A stretch of DNA of 64,000 nt from Enorma burkinafasonensis (GTDB taxonomy: Bacteria; Actinomycetota; Coriobacteriia; Coriobacteriales; Coriobacteriaceae): contig NZ_LR597508.1 of assembly GCF_902150035.1 (NCBI RefSeq), forward strand, positions 1 through 64,000, written 5' to 3'. The notes beneath the pieces are model-generated. The model was not told where the DNA came from and did no database searches. It saw nothing but the letters and a program-made list of their open reading frames with translations. This document shows, in pieces, positions 23,315 to 33,523 of this stretch. Position 1 is the stretch's first letter, and each line of letters begins with the position of its first letter. The position numbers and the translations under genes were made by a program.

Positions 23315-24949
23315 ATGGGAGCTGAACGCAAGATCAAGCGCGCGCTGATCTCGGTCACCGACAAGACCGGGGTGGTCGAGTTCGCGCAGGCGCTGGTCAA
23401 GGACTTCGGCGTCGAGATCATCTCGACCGGAGGTACGGCCAAGGTGCTCGAGGAGGCGGGTGTCCCCGTCAAGCCCATCGAGCAGTTCACGGGGTACCCC
23501 GAGATGATGGACGGGCGCGTGAAGACGCTCCACCCGAAGGTCCATGGCGCTCTGCTCGCGCGCCGCGACTCCGAGCGGCACATGGCCGAGGCCGCCGAGC
23601 ACGGCATCGAGCTCATCGACCTCGTGTGCGTGAACCTCTACGAGTTCGAGAAGACCGTCGCCGACCCGGACGTGACGTTCGAGAACGCCATCGAGCACAT
23701 CGACATCGGCGGTCCCAGCATGCTGCGCTCCGCCGCGAAGAACAACGACTCCGTGACGGTCGTCTGCGACCCTGCCGACTACGACGCGATCCTCGACGAG
23801 ATGCGCGTGCATAGTGGCGCCACCACCAAGAACACGCGCCGCCGCCTCGCCGCCAAGGTCTACACCCGCACCGCGGCCTATGACACGGCGATCTCGCTGT
23901 GGCTCAACACCTATCTCGAGCTGCAGGACCAGGCCATCGACCCCGAGGAGCCCTTCGACCCGCCCTCGATCATCGATGTCCACCTGAGCAAGGTGCAGGA
24001 CCTGCGCTACGGCGAGAACCCGCACCAGGCCGCCGCCGTCTACCGCTTCGACGGCGAGTTCGCGCAGCTGGTGAGCTCCGCCAACCCGCTCGTGGGCGCC
24101 GAGCTGATCCAGGGCAAGCCGCTCTCGTACAACAACCTGCTCGATGCCGACGCCGCCTGGAACGCCGTCCGCGAGTTCGACGAGCCCGCCTGCGTCATCC
24201 TGAAGCATCAGAACCCCTGCGGTTCCGCGGTGGGCGCCAACGCCACCGACGCCTACGACCGCGCGTTCGCGTGCGACCCCAAGAGCGCGTTCGGCGGCAT
24301 CATCGCCGTCAACCGCGAGGTCCCGCTCGACCTCGTCGAGCACTTCGCCGACCAGAACAAGCAGTTCGTCGAGGTGCTCATCGCCCCGAGCTACACCCCG
24401 GCGGCGCTCGAGCGTCTCGCCAAGCGCCAGAACCTGCGCGTGCTCGCCACGGGCGGCGCCGAGGGCCACGCCAAGCTCGAGCTCCGCTCGGTCGATGGCG
24501 GCATGCTCATGCAGTGCGTCGACACGGTCGACGAGGACCCGACCGAGTTCACCTGCCCCACCACCCGCAAGCCCACCGACAGAGAGATGCGCGACCTGCT
24601 CTTCGCCTGGAACGTCGTGAAGACGGTCAAGTCGAACGCCATCCTGGTTGCCAAGGACCGCGCCGGTATCGGCATGGGCCCCGGCCAGCCCAACCGCGTC
24701 GATTCAGCGCTGTTGGCATGCGAGCGCGCGGAGGAGGCCTGCGAGCGCATGGGCATGCCCGCGGGCGGGTTCGTCGCGGCGAGCGACGCCTTCTTCCCGT
24801 TCCGCGACAACGTCGACGTGCTCGCCGAGCACGGCGTCACCGCGATCATCCAGCCGGGCGGCTCGGTGCGCGACGACGAGTCGATCAAGGCGTGCGACGA
24901 CCATGACATCGCGATGATCTTTACAGGCACGCGCCACTTCCGCCACTAG
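23315..24949 (+). CDS. purH: Bifunctional AICAR formyltransferase / IMP cyclohydrolase
   Basis: A 544-residue enzyme for the last two steps of IMP synthesis. The N-terminal MGS/cyclohydrolase domain (about 1-200) has RALISVTDKTGVVEFAQAL, STGGTAKVLEEAGV and DGRVKTLHPKVHGALLAR. The C-terminal formyltransferase domain has RYGENPHQAA, ILKHQNPCG and SNAILVAKDRAGIGMGPGQ, with the end FTGTRHFRH. Length equals family norm and no residues appear lost. ATG at 23315 sits behind AGGAGGGC. It is transcribed alone, with a promoter-like tacatt near 23249 and a strong terminator downstream. Confidence 0.96.
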   Translation: MGAERKIKRALISVTDKTGVVEFAQALVKDFGVEIISTGGTAKVLEEAGVPVKPIEQFTGYPEMMDGRVKTLHPKVHGALLARRDSERHMAEAAEHGIELIDLVCVNLYEFEKTVADPDVTFENAIEHIDIGGPSMLRSAAKNNDSVTVVCDPADYDAILDEMRVHSGATTKNTRRRLAAKVYTRTAAYDTAISLWLNTYLELQDQAIDPEEPFDPPSIIDVHLSKVQDLRYGENPHQAAAVYRFDGEFAQLVSSANPLVGAELIQGKPLSYNNLLDADAAWNAVREFDEPACVILKHQNPCGSAVGANATDAYDRAFACDPKSAFGGIIAVNREVPLDLVEHFADQNKQFVEVLIAPSYTPAALERLAKRQNLRVLATGGAEGHAKLELRSVDGGMLMQCVDTVDEDPTEFTCPTTRKPTDREMRDLLFAWNVVKTVKSNAILVAKDRAGIGMGPGQPNRVDSALLACERAEEACERMGMPAGGFVAASDAFFPFRDNVDVLAEHGVTAIIQPGGSVRDDESIKACDDHDIAMIFTGTRHFRH

Positions 24950-24990
24950 GAAGCGGTTTTCGGCCATCTGGCGAGGCAATATGCGCATGA

Positions 24991-25023
24991 GGGGCGCGGG
25001 GTTTCTTCTCGCGTCCCTTTTTT
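24991..25023 (+). terminator. Intrinsic terminator of purH
   Basis: ggggcgcg (24991-24998) pairs with cgcgtccc (25010-25017) with one G-U pair, followed by six T residues. Confidence 0.75.
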
Positions 25024-25674
25024 CGCCGAGTGGTCCTAGTCCGTGCGCGCGGAGCTTGGCGTCCACTGGAAAGCTCAGCGAACCCGAGAAGCTGCGCCTT
25101 TCTGTGCGCGCGGGTGAGGCGGCGCCTCCAACGATGCGCGTCCGCCTGCCGCTTCGGCCACCGGTGACGGCCGTTCGTTGCTCTTGGCGGTGGTCGCATC
25201 GGGCATCGCCGGAGAAAGGCGCCCTTAGTTTTTCTATAACAGCAGGTAATTGATTTACTGGGTTTTCGTCTACTCCGCCGGCCGGGCTTCACCCACCGCC
25301 AAGACGCTCGAGTGCCAGCAAGGGCCAGGGCGAGGTGCCGTTTGGGTGCGCGCGTCGTGAATGGGCCCGCTCCTAGAGCCATTTTGAAGGTCAAATCGTC
25401 ATCCGGAGGGCTTACCGCCGTGCGCTCGAAGAAGAATACTGTGCGAGATGAGCGCCATGTCGGCTAGACAACGAACGGGACGCATCGTTTCCGCAGGTCG
25501 CGATGACTCCGCGTGGACCTTGTGGCGACGTACCGGATAACAGGCACAGTATTCTTGCTCGAACTTCGTGAACGCGGCAGGCCCGGGCTACAATGGGCTT
25601 CGATGCGGGTGCGTTGCCCGCGCGACGCCCGGCGCAATCGTGCGCCACGTCACCTACCGCATGGGGAGGAGCAT
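25024..25674. other. Gene-free 650-bp stretch with a long inverted repeat
   Basis: No supportable gene. It contains an AT-rich patch (25210-25275) that may hold a promoter, the inverted repeat pair at 25426-25444 and 25544-25562, and a promoter-like ctacaat near 25588, upstream of the next gene. Confidence 0.35.
25426..25562. repeat. Inverted-repeat-bounded 137-bp segment
   Basis: tcgaagaagaatactgtgc (25426-25444) and gcacagtattcttgctcga (25544-25562) are inverted repeats matching at 17 of 19 positions, enclosing 99 bp without a gene. The layout resembles a miniature inverted-repeat element or a long-armed RNA; no flanking duplication was recognised. Confidence 0.5.
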
Positions 25675-26325
25675 ATGGCAGAAGAAGGGTTCAAGCTCGG
25701 CGAGCCGGCGCTCGTGTGCCGTTGGCGTCTCGCCGGCCGGCATGTGCCCATGCTCAATCGGCACATGCGCGCGCTCTCCCAGCGCACGGTCGCCGGCGAG
25801 CCGCTTTCCGTGAACATGCTCTCCTGGGTGAAACAGCACATCGAATGGTCGCTTGCCGAGGACGCCTCCGCCGAGGCGGACGGCGTGCTCATGCTCGTGA
25901 TCGACGAGGCAGGACAGGCGGTCATGAGCACCGGGGCCTACGAGCCGCTCGCCGATGCGACGTTCGACGCGCTCATGGCCCGCGCGTCCGCCGCGCGCAC
26001 CGAGGCGGACCGCACGGGCGTCGCGCCCGAGGTGCTCTGCTCGGTCGCGGAGGGAAGCCTGGTCGTGGGCGTCTCGCCCGATGAGCGCGTCTGCGCCGCG
26101 GTGAGCCTCATCGAGCAACTTGCCGAGACCCGCGGCTGCCGCGTGGAGCGCGACCCGGCGCTTCAGTACCGCATCGTGGCCGGCCTCGATGACGCGGCGG
26201 CCGTGCTCGTGTCTGACGAGCACGGCGTGGTGCCGGCCACGGACCGCACCGGCACGCCGAAAGACGTCGCCGAGGTGTCCTTCATGGTTTCCGCGTTCGA
26301 GAAGCTCAGGGATTCCGCGCGCTGA
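25675..26325 (+). CDS. Hypothetical protein upstream of a two-component system
   Basis: A 216-residue soluble, Ala-rich, acidic protein without signal peptide or membrane segment. Notable stretches are VLMLVIDEAGQAVMSTGAYE and AVLVSDEHGVVPATDRTG, suggestive of beta-strand pairs, but I do not recognise the family. ATG at 25675 follows GGGGAGGAGCAT. It ends 25 bp before the response regulator gene, so it is probably the first gene of that operon and may be linked to the same stimulus. Confidence 0.6.
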   Translation: MAEEGFKLGEPALVCRWRLAGRHVPMLNRHMRALSQRTVAGEPLSVNMLSWVKQHIEWSLAEDASAEADGVLMLVIDEAGQAVMSTGAYEPLADATFDALMARASAARTEADRTGVAPEVLCSVAEGSLVVGVSPDERVCAAVSLIEQLAETRGCRVERDPALQYRIVAGLDDAAAVLVSDEHGVVPATDRTGTPKDVAEVSFMVSAFEKLRDSAR

Positions 26326-26350
26326 CGCGCGCTCGACGGGAGGGTTCACG

Positions 26351-27016
26351 ATGCCTGTGATCTTCGTGGTGGAAGACGACGCGGCCATCCGCGACGAGCT
26401 CGTGCGGCTCCTCGAGCGCAACGGCTACGAGACGCGCGTAGCCTGCCGGTTCGACTGCGTGGTCGACGAGATCCGGGAGTCGGCGCCCGACCTCGTCCTG
26501 CTCGACCTCACCCTACCCGACACGGACGGGCAGTTCGTCTGCCGCGAGCTCAGGGCGCTCTCCGAGGTCCCCATCATCGTCTTGACCTCGCGTGTCACCG
26601 AGATCGACGAGGTCATGAGCATGACCATGGGCGCCGACGACTTCGTGCCCAAGCCCTATAGCTCCCGCGTGCTTCTGGCCCGTATCCAGGCTCTGCTGCG
26701 CCGCGCCGCCGGCACCGAGGGCAGAAGCGTCCTCGAGCACGGGGGCGTCTCGCTCGACCTCTCGCGTTCCGTCGCGTCCGCCGCGGGCGGCCAGGTGGAG
26801 CTCACCAAGAACGAGCTGCGCATCCTCTCGCTGCTCATGCGGCATGCGGGTCGGATCGTCTCGCGCGAGGAGATCATGCGCGACCTGTGGGATTCTGACG
26901 CGTTCGTGGACGACAACACGCTCACGGTCAACATCAACCGGCTCCGTGCGACGCTGGGGAGAATCGGCGTGACCGATTACCTGGTCACGCACCGCGGCCA
27001 GGGCTATTCAGTGTAG
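26351..27016 (+). CDS. OmpR-family response regulator (BceR-like)
   Basis: A 221-residue regulator. The receiver domain (1-115) has the acidic pair ED-D at 8-10, phospho-acceptor D52 in LVLLDLTLPD, Thr 79 in VLTSR and K101 in FVPKPYS. A winged-helix DNA-binding domain (about 125-221) ends with NTLTVNINRLRATLGRIG...GYSV. The receiver-to-wHTH pattern is like BceR/VirR, which respond to cell-envelope antibiotics with a small intramembrane-sensing kinase. The kinase gene follows after 8 bp, so the pair is cotranscribed. Confidence 0.92.
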   Translation: MPVIFVVEDDAAIRDELVRLLERNGYETRVACRFDCVVDEIRESAPDLVLLDLTLPDTDGQFVCRELRALSEVPIIVLTSRVTEIDEVMSMTMGADDFVPKPYSSRVLLARIQALLRRAAGTEGRSVLEHGGVSLDLSRSVASAAGGQVELTKNELRILSLLMRHAGRIVSREEIMRDLWDSDAFVDDNTLTVNINRLRATLGRIGVTDYLVTHRGQGYSV

Positions 27017-27024
27017 GGGCGCGC

Positions 27025-28077
27025 ATGAGGTTCGCATCCTACCTCCGCGCGGCCCTGCCGCCGCTCGCCTTCCCGGCTGCTGCTCTGGCGCTCGCCGCGT
27101 TCGTCCTCAGCATCGCGGGGGTCTCGCCGTCCATCGTCATCGTCGTGTGCGCGCTCGTCGTTGCGGGTGCCGTCCTCGCGCTCGGGGTGGATTGGGCCCG
27201 CAAGCGGCGCTTCTACGACGACCTCGAGACCGCCGCCACGGGGACCGAGCACCCGCTGTGGCTGACCGAGATGATCGATAGGCCTGAGCACCTGGAGGGA
27301 GCCATCGCCCACGATGCGCTGCGCGCCATCGCCAAGGCGGCCAACGACGACGTCGCCGAGAGCCGCCGGCAGCTCGAGGACTACCGCGAGTTCGTCGAGA
27401 CCTGGGTCCACGAGGCGAAAAGCCCGCTGGCCGCGGCGCACCTCATGCTCGACAACATGCGCGACGACGCCGCCCCAGGCGATGGCGAGGGGAGGCTCGC
27501 GCGGCTCGACGGCGAGCTCAGGCGCGTCGAGGGCTATATCGACCAGGCGCTGTTCTATGCGCGCTCCGAGACGCTCGACCGCGACTACCTCATCCGCCGC
27601 TACACGGTGCGGGCGCTCGTGAACGACGCCCTGCGGGCGAACGCCCCGACGCTCATCGAGGCCCACGCGACGCCGGTGCTCGGGGAGCTCGACTTCGAGG
27701 TCTTCACCGACGAGAAGTGGATCGCGTTCATCTTGGGTCAGGTGATCCAGAACAGCGTGAAGTACGCCCCGGCAGACGGGCTGCGCATCTCGTTCGATGC
27801 CCGCCTGATAGGCGAGGGCACGGCGGACGAGCGGGTCGAGCTCGCGGTGGCGGACAACGGCTGCGGCGTCACCGAGGCCGACCTGCCGCGCGTGTTCGAC
27901 AAGGGGTTCACCGGCGAGAACGGCAGGACCGGCAAGCGCGCGACCGGGATCGGACTCTACCTGGTCAAGCGCCTCTGCGACAAGATGGGGGTCGGCGTCG
28001 CGGCCGACTCGGTGCCGGGCGCGGGCTTCACGGTGACGTTCTCGTTCAGCACGAACAGGTTCCGCTTCGTGGACTGA
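27025..28077 (+). CDS. Intramembrane-sensing histidine kinase (BceS-like)
   Basis: A 350-residue kinase. Two N-terminal membrane helices (about 12-31 and 36-54) are separated by only a few residues, so there is no extracellular sensor domain, as in BceS kinases. The phospho-acceptor is H129 in ETWVHEAKSPLAA, an atypical HExKxP H-box shared with BceS. ATP-binding boxes follow: QVIQNSVKYAP, DNGCGV and TGIGLYLVKRLC. BceS-type kinases normally sense flux through a BceAB transporter, but none is encoded next to this operon, so the transporter must be elsewhere or the signal differs. Confidence 0.9.
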   Translation: MRFASYLRAALPPLAFPAAALALAAFVLSIAGVSPSIVIVVCALVVAGAVLALGVDWARKRRFYDDLETAATGTEHPLWLTEMIDRPEHLEGAIAHDALRAIAKAANDDVAESRRQLEDYREFVETWVHEAKSPLAAAHLMLDNMRDDAAPGDGEGRLARLDGELRRVEGYIDQALFYARSETLDRDYLIRRYTVRALVNDALRANAPTLIEAHATPVLGELDFEVFTDEKWIAFILGQVIQNSVKYAPADGLRISFDARLIGEGTADERVELAVADNGCGVTEADLPRVFDKGFTGENGRTGKRATGIGLYLVKRLCDKMGVGVAADSVPGAGFTVTFSFSTNRFRFVD

Positions 28078-28332
28078 CGCGCCGGGGTGTCGGTGCGCGC
28101 GGGGGCGGCGCGGACCGGGGCCCACGGTGGGCGCGCCCGCGACGGCATGCTCGCGGCGGCGAAGCGCCCCGATTATTGCGAAGTTGGGAAAACAGGCGCC
28201 CCGCGTCCCGGTTCGGCGCGGAGATGGTACCATTTTGCAGCACGTGCCGGGCTGCGCGGTTTACACAGCTCGGCGATCTGTACGCACGCCGCCCGTTCCG
28301 GCACGGGGCGGCACAGATTGAAGGGGGTATCC

Positions 28333-30108
<1,776 letters not shown>

Positions 30109-30150
30109 CGCCGGTCCCCCGGGGCGGGCAAAATCCTGCCGCTTGATATT

Positions 30151-30214
30151 CGCAAGCAGAAATCCGATTGAAAGGGGCTCCCCGTGGGCCCCTTTCGTCG
30201 TTTTTCTGCTTGCG
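30151..30214 (+). terminator. Nested-hairpin terminator of aspS
   Basis: Outer arms cgcaagcagaaa (30151-30162) and tttctgcttgcg (30203-30214) pair perfectly. Inside, gaaaggggc (30170-30178) pairs with gcccctttc (30188-30196), followed by gtcgttttt. The inner stem plus U-run is a standard terminator. The outer stem overlaps the U-run, so the two forms compete. Confidence 0.75.
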
Positions 30215-30234
30215 ATTGGGCATCGCATAAGAAA

Positions 30235-30293
30235 GCATCGCATGACCGTCAAAAGCGCCGCTTGAGCGGGCGATTTTGACGCGCATGCGATGC
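30235..30293. repeat. Long near-perfect hairpin upstream of feoA
   Basis: gcatcgcatg (30235-30244) pairs with catgcgatgc (30284-30293), and inside gtcaaaa pairs with ttttgac and gcgccgct with agcgggcg. The stem exceeds 20 bp with a short mismatch. Another gcatcgcat-like copy sits at 30220. It lies between the aspS terminator and the feo promoter. Confidence 0.6.
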
Positions 30294-30345
30294 CATTTGT
30301 TACATGCGGCTAATTTCTGCTTCACAGCAAGCACATTCCGTGATA

Positions 30346-30361
30346 GTTTACTTAGGTGAAC
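30346..30361. promoter_or_regulatory. Candidate iron-regulator (IdeR/DtxR-like) operator before feoA
   Basis: gtttacttaggtgaac is an imperfect palindrome (12 of 16 positions symmetric) with a ttaggt core that resembles DtxR-family boxes. It sits about 85 bp before the first feoA. The assignment rests on symmetry and the iron-uptake genes downstream. Confidence 0.4.
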
Positions 30362-30444
30362 AAACGGGCGCGCGACGGCATGAGTCCACGGAACGGGTCC
30401 GTACGTTCGGAAGTTCGGTTGCGGATGAGAGGGAGGTTGGCCGC

Positions 30445-30684
30445 ATGCTTCAGGGACCAGGGCTGCCCGCCATGCCGCTTTCGCTGGTCGCCGGCGGGGA
30501 CACCGTGACGGTCACGCGCGTGCGGGGCGGCGAGGACCTCAAGCGGCGCCTCGCGGACCTCGGCTTCGTCGAGGGTTCCGAGGTGCATGTGGTGAGCACG
30601 AGCGGCAGCAACGTCATCGTGACCGTCAAGGGGGCGCGCTTCGGGCTCGATGCCAAGGTGGCGAGCCACGTCATGACCGCATGA
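30445..30684 (+). CDS. feoA: FeoA-domain protein, first copy
   Basis: An 80-residue SH3-like FeoA protein: TVTVTRVRGGEDLKRRLADL, then GFVEGSEVHVVSTSG and VIVTVKGARFGLD. The family core is L..LGF..G..V.V. FeoA is a small cytoplasmic partner that modulates the ferrous iron permease FeoB. The ATG at 30445 follows GGGAGG; longer in-frame starts have no ribosome site. A second, sequence-divergent FeoA follows after 43 bp, and feoB lies beyond it, so this is a three-gene feo operon. Confidence 0.88.
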   Translation: MLQGPGLPAMPLSLVAGGDTVTVTRVRGGEDLKRRLADLGFVEGSEVHVVSTSGSNVIVTVKGARFGLDAKVASHVMTA

Positions 30685-30727
30685 CGGCGTCCTGTCCGAT
30701 ACGCGATTGCTTGGGAAGGAGGAAGCG

Positions 30728-30949
30728 ATGAAGACGTTGGGAGACGTGCAGGTGGGGGATAGCTCCACGGTCGTCAAGCTGCACGGTACGGGCGCCCTGC
30801 GCCGGCACCTCATGGATCTGGGCCTCATCAAGGGCACGACGTTCACGGTCGTGAAGGTGGCGCCGCTGGGCGATCCCGTCGAGATCACCGTGCGCGGCTA
30901 CGAGCTCTCGATCCGCAAGGAGGAAGCGGCGATCGTCGAGGTGCAGTAG
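30728..30949 (+). CDS. feoA: FeoA-domain protein, second copy
   Basis: A 73-residue FeoA-type SH3-like protein: VKLHGTGALRRHLMDLGLIK, GTTFTVVKVAPLGDPVEITV and RGYELSIRKEEAAIVEV. It is closer to the canonical family pattern (G...R.L..LG...G, PLGDP) than the first copy. Start ATG at 30728 behind GGAAGGAGGAAG. Two unlike FeoA proteins before one FeoB are common in Gram-positive bacteria and may form different contacts on FeoB. Confidence 0.92.
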   Translation: MKTLGDVQVGDSSTVVKLHGTGALRRHLMDLGLIKGTTFTVVKVAPLGDPVEITVRGYELSIRKEEAAIVEVQ

Positions 30950-30960
30950 CTGCAAGGCGA

Positions 30961-31061
30961 CGCACCGCAGGCGGCGGTGCGGCATGTGCGCGCGAGCGCA
31001 TATTATTTTGATGGCAGAGTTAGCGATGGATAACAAATGTGAGCGCATGCGCAGCATTTGT
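30961..31061 (+). other. Two hairpins in the feoA-feoB gap
   Basis: cgcaccgc (30961-30968) pairs with gcggtgcg (30974-30981), directly after the second feoA. acaaatg (31033-31039) pairs with catttgt (31055-31061), with an internal gcgcatgcgc palindrome. The first could attenuate readthrough into feoB. The second lies 100 bp before feoB in its leader. Confidence 0.5.
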
Positions 31062-31160
31062 AAGAGAAGGTGAACAACCATCGGCGAGCTCGGCAACTTG
31101 CGATAAGTTTCAAAGCCAGGGAGGCACGCCCGGCGCGCCTCCCCCAGAAAGAAGGACTGC

Positions 31161-33395
31161 ATGGCAGCTTCACAACTTCACATCGCGTTGGCGGGTAACC
31201 CCAACTGCGGAAAAACCACCCTGTTCAATCTCATCACCGGGCAGAACGGCTACGTGGGCAACTGGCCCGGCGTGACGGTCGAGAAGAAGGAGGCCCGGCT
31301 CGCGCGCGACAAGAGCGTCATCGTGACGGACCTTCCCGGCATCTACTCGCTGTCGCCCTACAGCCCCGAGGAGCGCGTGAGCCGCGATTACCTCATGGGC
31401 GGCGAGCCCGACGTGGTCATCCAGCTTTTGGACGCCACGAACCTCGAGCGCAACCTCTACCTGGCACTCCAGGTCATCGAGTGCGGCCTTCCCGTGGTGG
31501 TGGCCCTCAATATGGCCGACCTCGTCGAGAAGAGTGGCGATAGGATCGACGCCGGCGCCCTCTCGAAGCGCCTCGGCGTTCCGGTGGTCATGGTGTCGGC
31601 CCTGCGCAACACCGGTATCGACGAGCTGATCGCGGAGGCCAAGCGGGCTGCCGCGAACAGGGGCGCCGTCAAGAGCCCCTCGTTCGATTCGGCCATCGAG
31701 GGCGTGCTCGCGGCCATCGAGGCCGAGCTCCCCGGCACCGTGCCGGCGCCGAAGCGCCGCTACTTCGCGGTGAAGCTCTTCGAGCGCGACGAGGCGGCGG
31801 CTCGCGAGCTCGGGCTCGCGCCGGAGCGCGCCGCCAAGGTCGAGGAGCTCGTCGCCGCCTGCGAGCGCGACTGCGACGACGATGCCGAGTCGATCATCGC
31901 CGGCGAGCGCTACGCGGTGATCGCGCACCTCATGGACGAGTGCGTCAAGAAGGCGCCTGCGCGCATGAGCGTCTCGGAGAAGATCGACCGCGTGGTCACG
32001 AACCGCATCCTGGGGCTTCCGCTCTTCGTGCTCATCATGTGGGCGGTGTACTCCATCGCCACCGGCGCGAACGCGTTCGGTACCGCGGGTACCGACTGGG
32101 TGAACGACAACCTCTTCGGCGAGGGCTTCGAGCTCTTCGGCATGGCGTTCCCGTCGATTCCCGGCGCCATCGAGGGCTGGCTTGGCGCCGTGGGCGCGAG
32201 CCCGCTCGTCCAGAGCCTCGTGCTCGACGGCATCGTCGCCGGCGTGGGCGCCGTGCTCGGCTTCATCCCGCAGATGTTCGTCCTCTTCGTGCTCCTCTCC
32301 TTCCTCGAGGACTGCGGCTACATGGCGCGCGTCGCCTTCGTGATGGACCGCGTGTTCCGCCGCTTCGGCCTGTCCGGCAAGAGCTTCATCCCCATGCTCG
32401 TCTCGACGGGATGCGGCGTCCCCGGCGTGCTCGCCACCAAGACCATCGAGAACGAGAAGGACCGCCGTATGACGGTCATGACCACGACCTTCATCCCCTG
32501 CGGCGCGAAGCTCCCCATCATCGCGCTGCTCATGGGCGCCATGGTGGGCACGGCGGAGGCTGCGTGGATCAGCCCGCTGTTCTACTTCCTGGGCGTCGTC
32601 GCGGTGATCGCGTCGGGCATCATGCTCAAGAAGACGAAGCTCTTCGCCGGGCGCCCCACACCGTTCGTGATGGAGCTGCCGAGCTACCATTTCCCCTCGA
32701 TCCGCTCGTGGGCGCTGCACGTGTGGGAGCGCGTCGCCGCCTACATCAAAAAGGCCTTCACGATCATCTTCGCCTCGACCATCGTGGTGTGGTTCCTCTC
32801 GAATTTCGGTGTCTACGAGGGCGCCTTCGGCTTCTTGCCGGACATCACCGGCGGGCTCGACGAGTTCACCGACTACTCGGTGCTCGCCATGGTGGGCGGC
32901 GCCATCGCCTTCGTCTTCTCGCCGCTCGGCTTCGATTCCTGGCAGGCCACGGCCATGTCCATCACCGGGCTCGTGGCCAAGGAGAACGTCGTCGCCACAG
33001 CGAGCTCGCTTCTGCACATCGCCGACGGCACCGAGACCGACCCGAACCTGTGGGCGGCCTTCGCCGGCATGTTCCCGAGCATAGGCGCCATCGCGGCGTT
33101 CGGCGCGTTCAACCTCCTCTGCGCGCCCTGCTTCGCGGCGATGGGAACCATCCGCGCCCAGATGAACTCAGCCAAGTGGACGGCGATCGCCATCGGCTAC
33201 GAGTGCGCGTTCGCGTGGGTCGTCGGCCTCATCATCAACCAGCTGTACAACCTCATCGCGCTCGGTCAGTTCGGGATCTGGACGGTCGTGGCGTTCGCGT
33301 TCATCGCAGCCATCCTCTTCCAGCTCTTCCGCCCCATGCCCAAGTGGGCATGGGATGACGACGTCGCGCCGGTGCCCGCCTCGGTGACGGCGTAG
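31161..33395 (+). CDS. feoB: Ferrous iron permease FeoB
   Basis: A 744-residue membrane GTPase. The N-terminal G domain has G1 GNPNCGKT (12-19), G2 WPGVTVE (35-41), G3 DLPGIYSL (57-64) and a variant G4 NMAD (117-120). A helical GDI-like domain follows (to about 270), then the Nucleoside_recognition/Gate membrane domains with the FeoB Cys motifs VSTGCGVPGV and TFIPCGAKLPI. The C-terminus is PKWAWDDD. It imports Fe(II) across the cytoplasmic membrane with FeoA as partner. ATG at 31161 follows AGAAAGAAGG. A Cys-rich small membrane gene follows. Confidence 0.96.
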   Translation: MAASQLHIALAGNPNCGKTTLFNLITGQNGYVGNWPGVTVEKKEARLARDKSVIVTDLPGIYSLSPYSPEERVSRDYLMGGEPDVVIQLLDATNLERNLYLALQVIECGLPVVVALNMADLVEKSGDRIDAGALSKRLGVPVVMVSALRNTGIDELIAEAKRAAANRGAVKSPSFDSAIEGVLAAIEAELPGTVPAPKRRYFAVKLFERDEAAARELGLAPERAAKVEELVAACERDCDDDAESIIAGERYAVIAHLMDECVKKAPARMSVSEKIDRVVTNRILGLPLFVLIMWAVYSIATGANAFGTAGTDWVNDNLFGEGFELFGMAFPSIPGAIEGWLGAVGASPLVQSLVLDGIVAGVGAVLGFIPQMFVLFVLLSFLEDCGYMARVAFVMDRVFRRFGLSGKSFIPMLVSTGCGVPGVLATKTIENEKDRRMTVMTTTFIPCGAKLPIIALLMGAMVGTAEAAWISPLFYFLGVVAVIASGIMLKKTKLFAGRPTPFVMELPSYHFPSIRSWALHVWERVAAYIKKAFTIIFASTIVVWFLSNFGVYEGAFGFLPDITGGLDEFTDYSVLAMVGGAIAFVFSPLGFDSWQATAMSITGLVAKENVVATASSLLHIADGTETDPNLWAAFAGMFPSIGAIAAFGAFNLLCAPCFAAMGTIRAQMNSAKWTAIAIGYECAFAWVVGLIINQLYNLIALGQFGIWTVVAFAFIAAILFQLFRPMPKWAWDDDVAPVPASVTA

Positions 33396-33416
33396 CGAGA
33401 CCCGATTCCCTCTCAG

Positions 33417-33449
33417 GACCGGGGTGGCGCCGCGCGTGCCGCCCCGGTC
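33417..33449 (+). terminator. Hairpin after feoB
   Basis: gaccgggg (33417-33424) pairs with ccccggtc (33442-33449), and tggc/gccg can extend the stem. There is no U-run, so partial termination or RNA 3'-end protection before the small Cys-rich gene is possible. Confidence 0.5.
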
Positions 33450-33523
33450 GAATCCCGTATCGATCGGCTGCTTGCGTGCCCCGTCCCTCGGGACGGGGTA
33501 TGCTGGTGGCAAAGGAGGCTCCC

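Noticed and set aside
22442-24469. Fusion of the GNAT protein with a long antisense N-terminus
   Set aside because: The extension is the antisense of purH; a ribosome site and GTG near 23077 set the GNAT start.
28078-28332. T-box or riboswitch leader of aspS
   Set aside because: No T-box sequence (TGGNACCGCG-like) or specifier hairpin could be recognised upstream of aspS.
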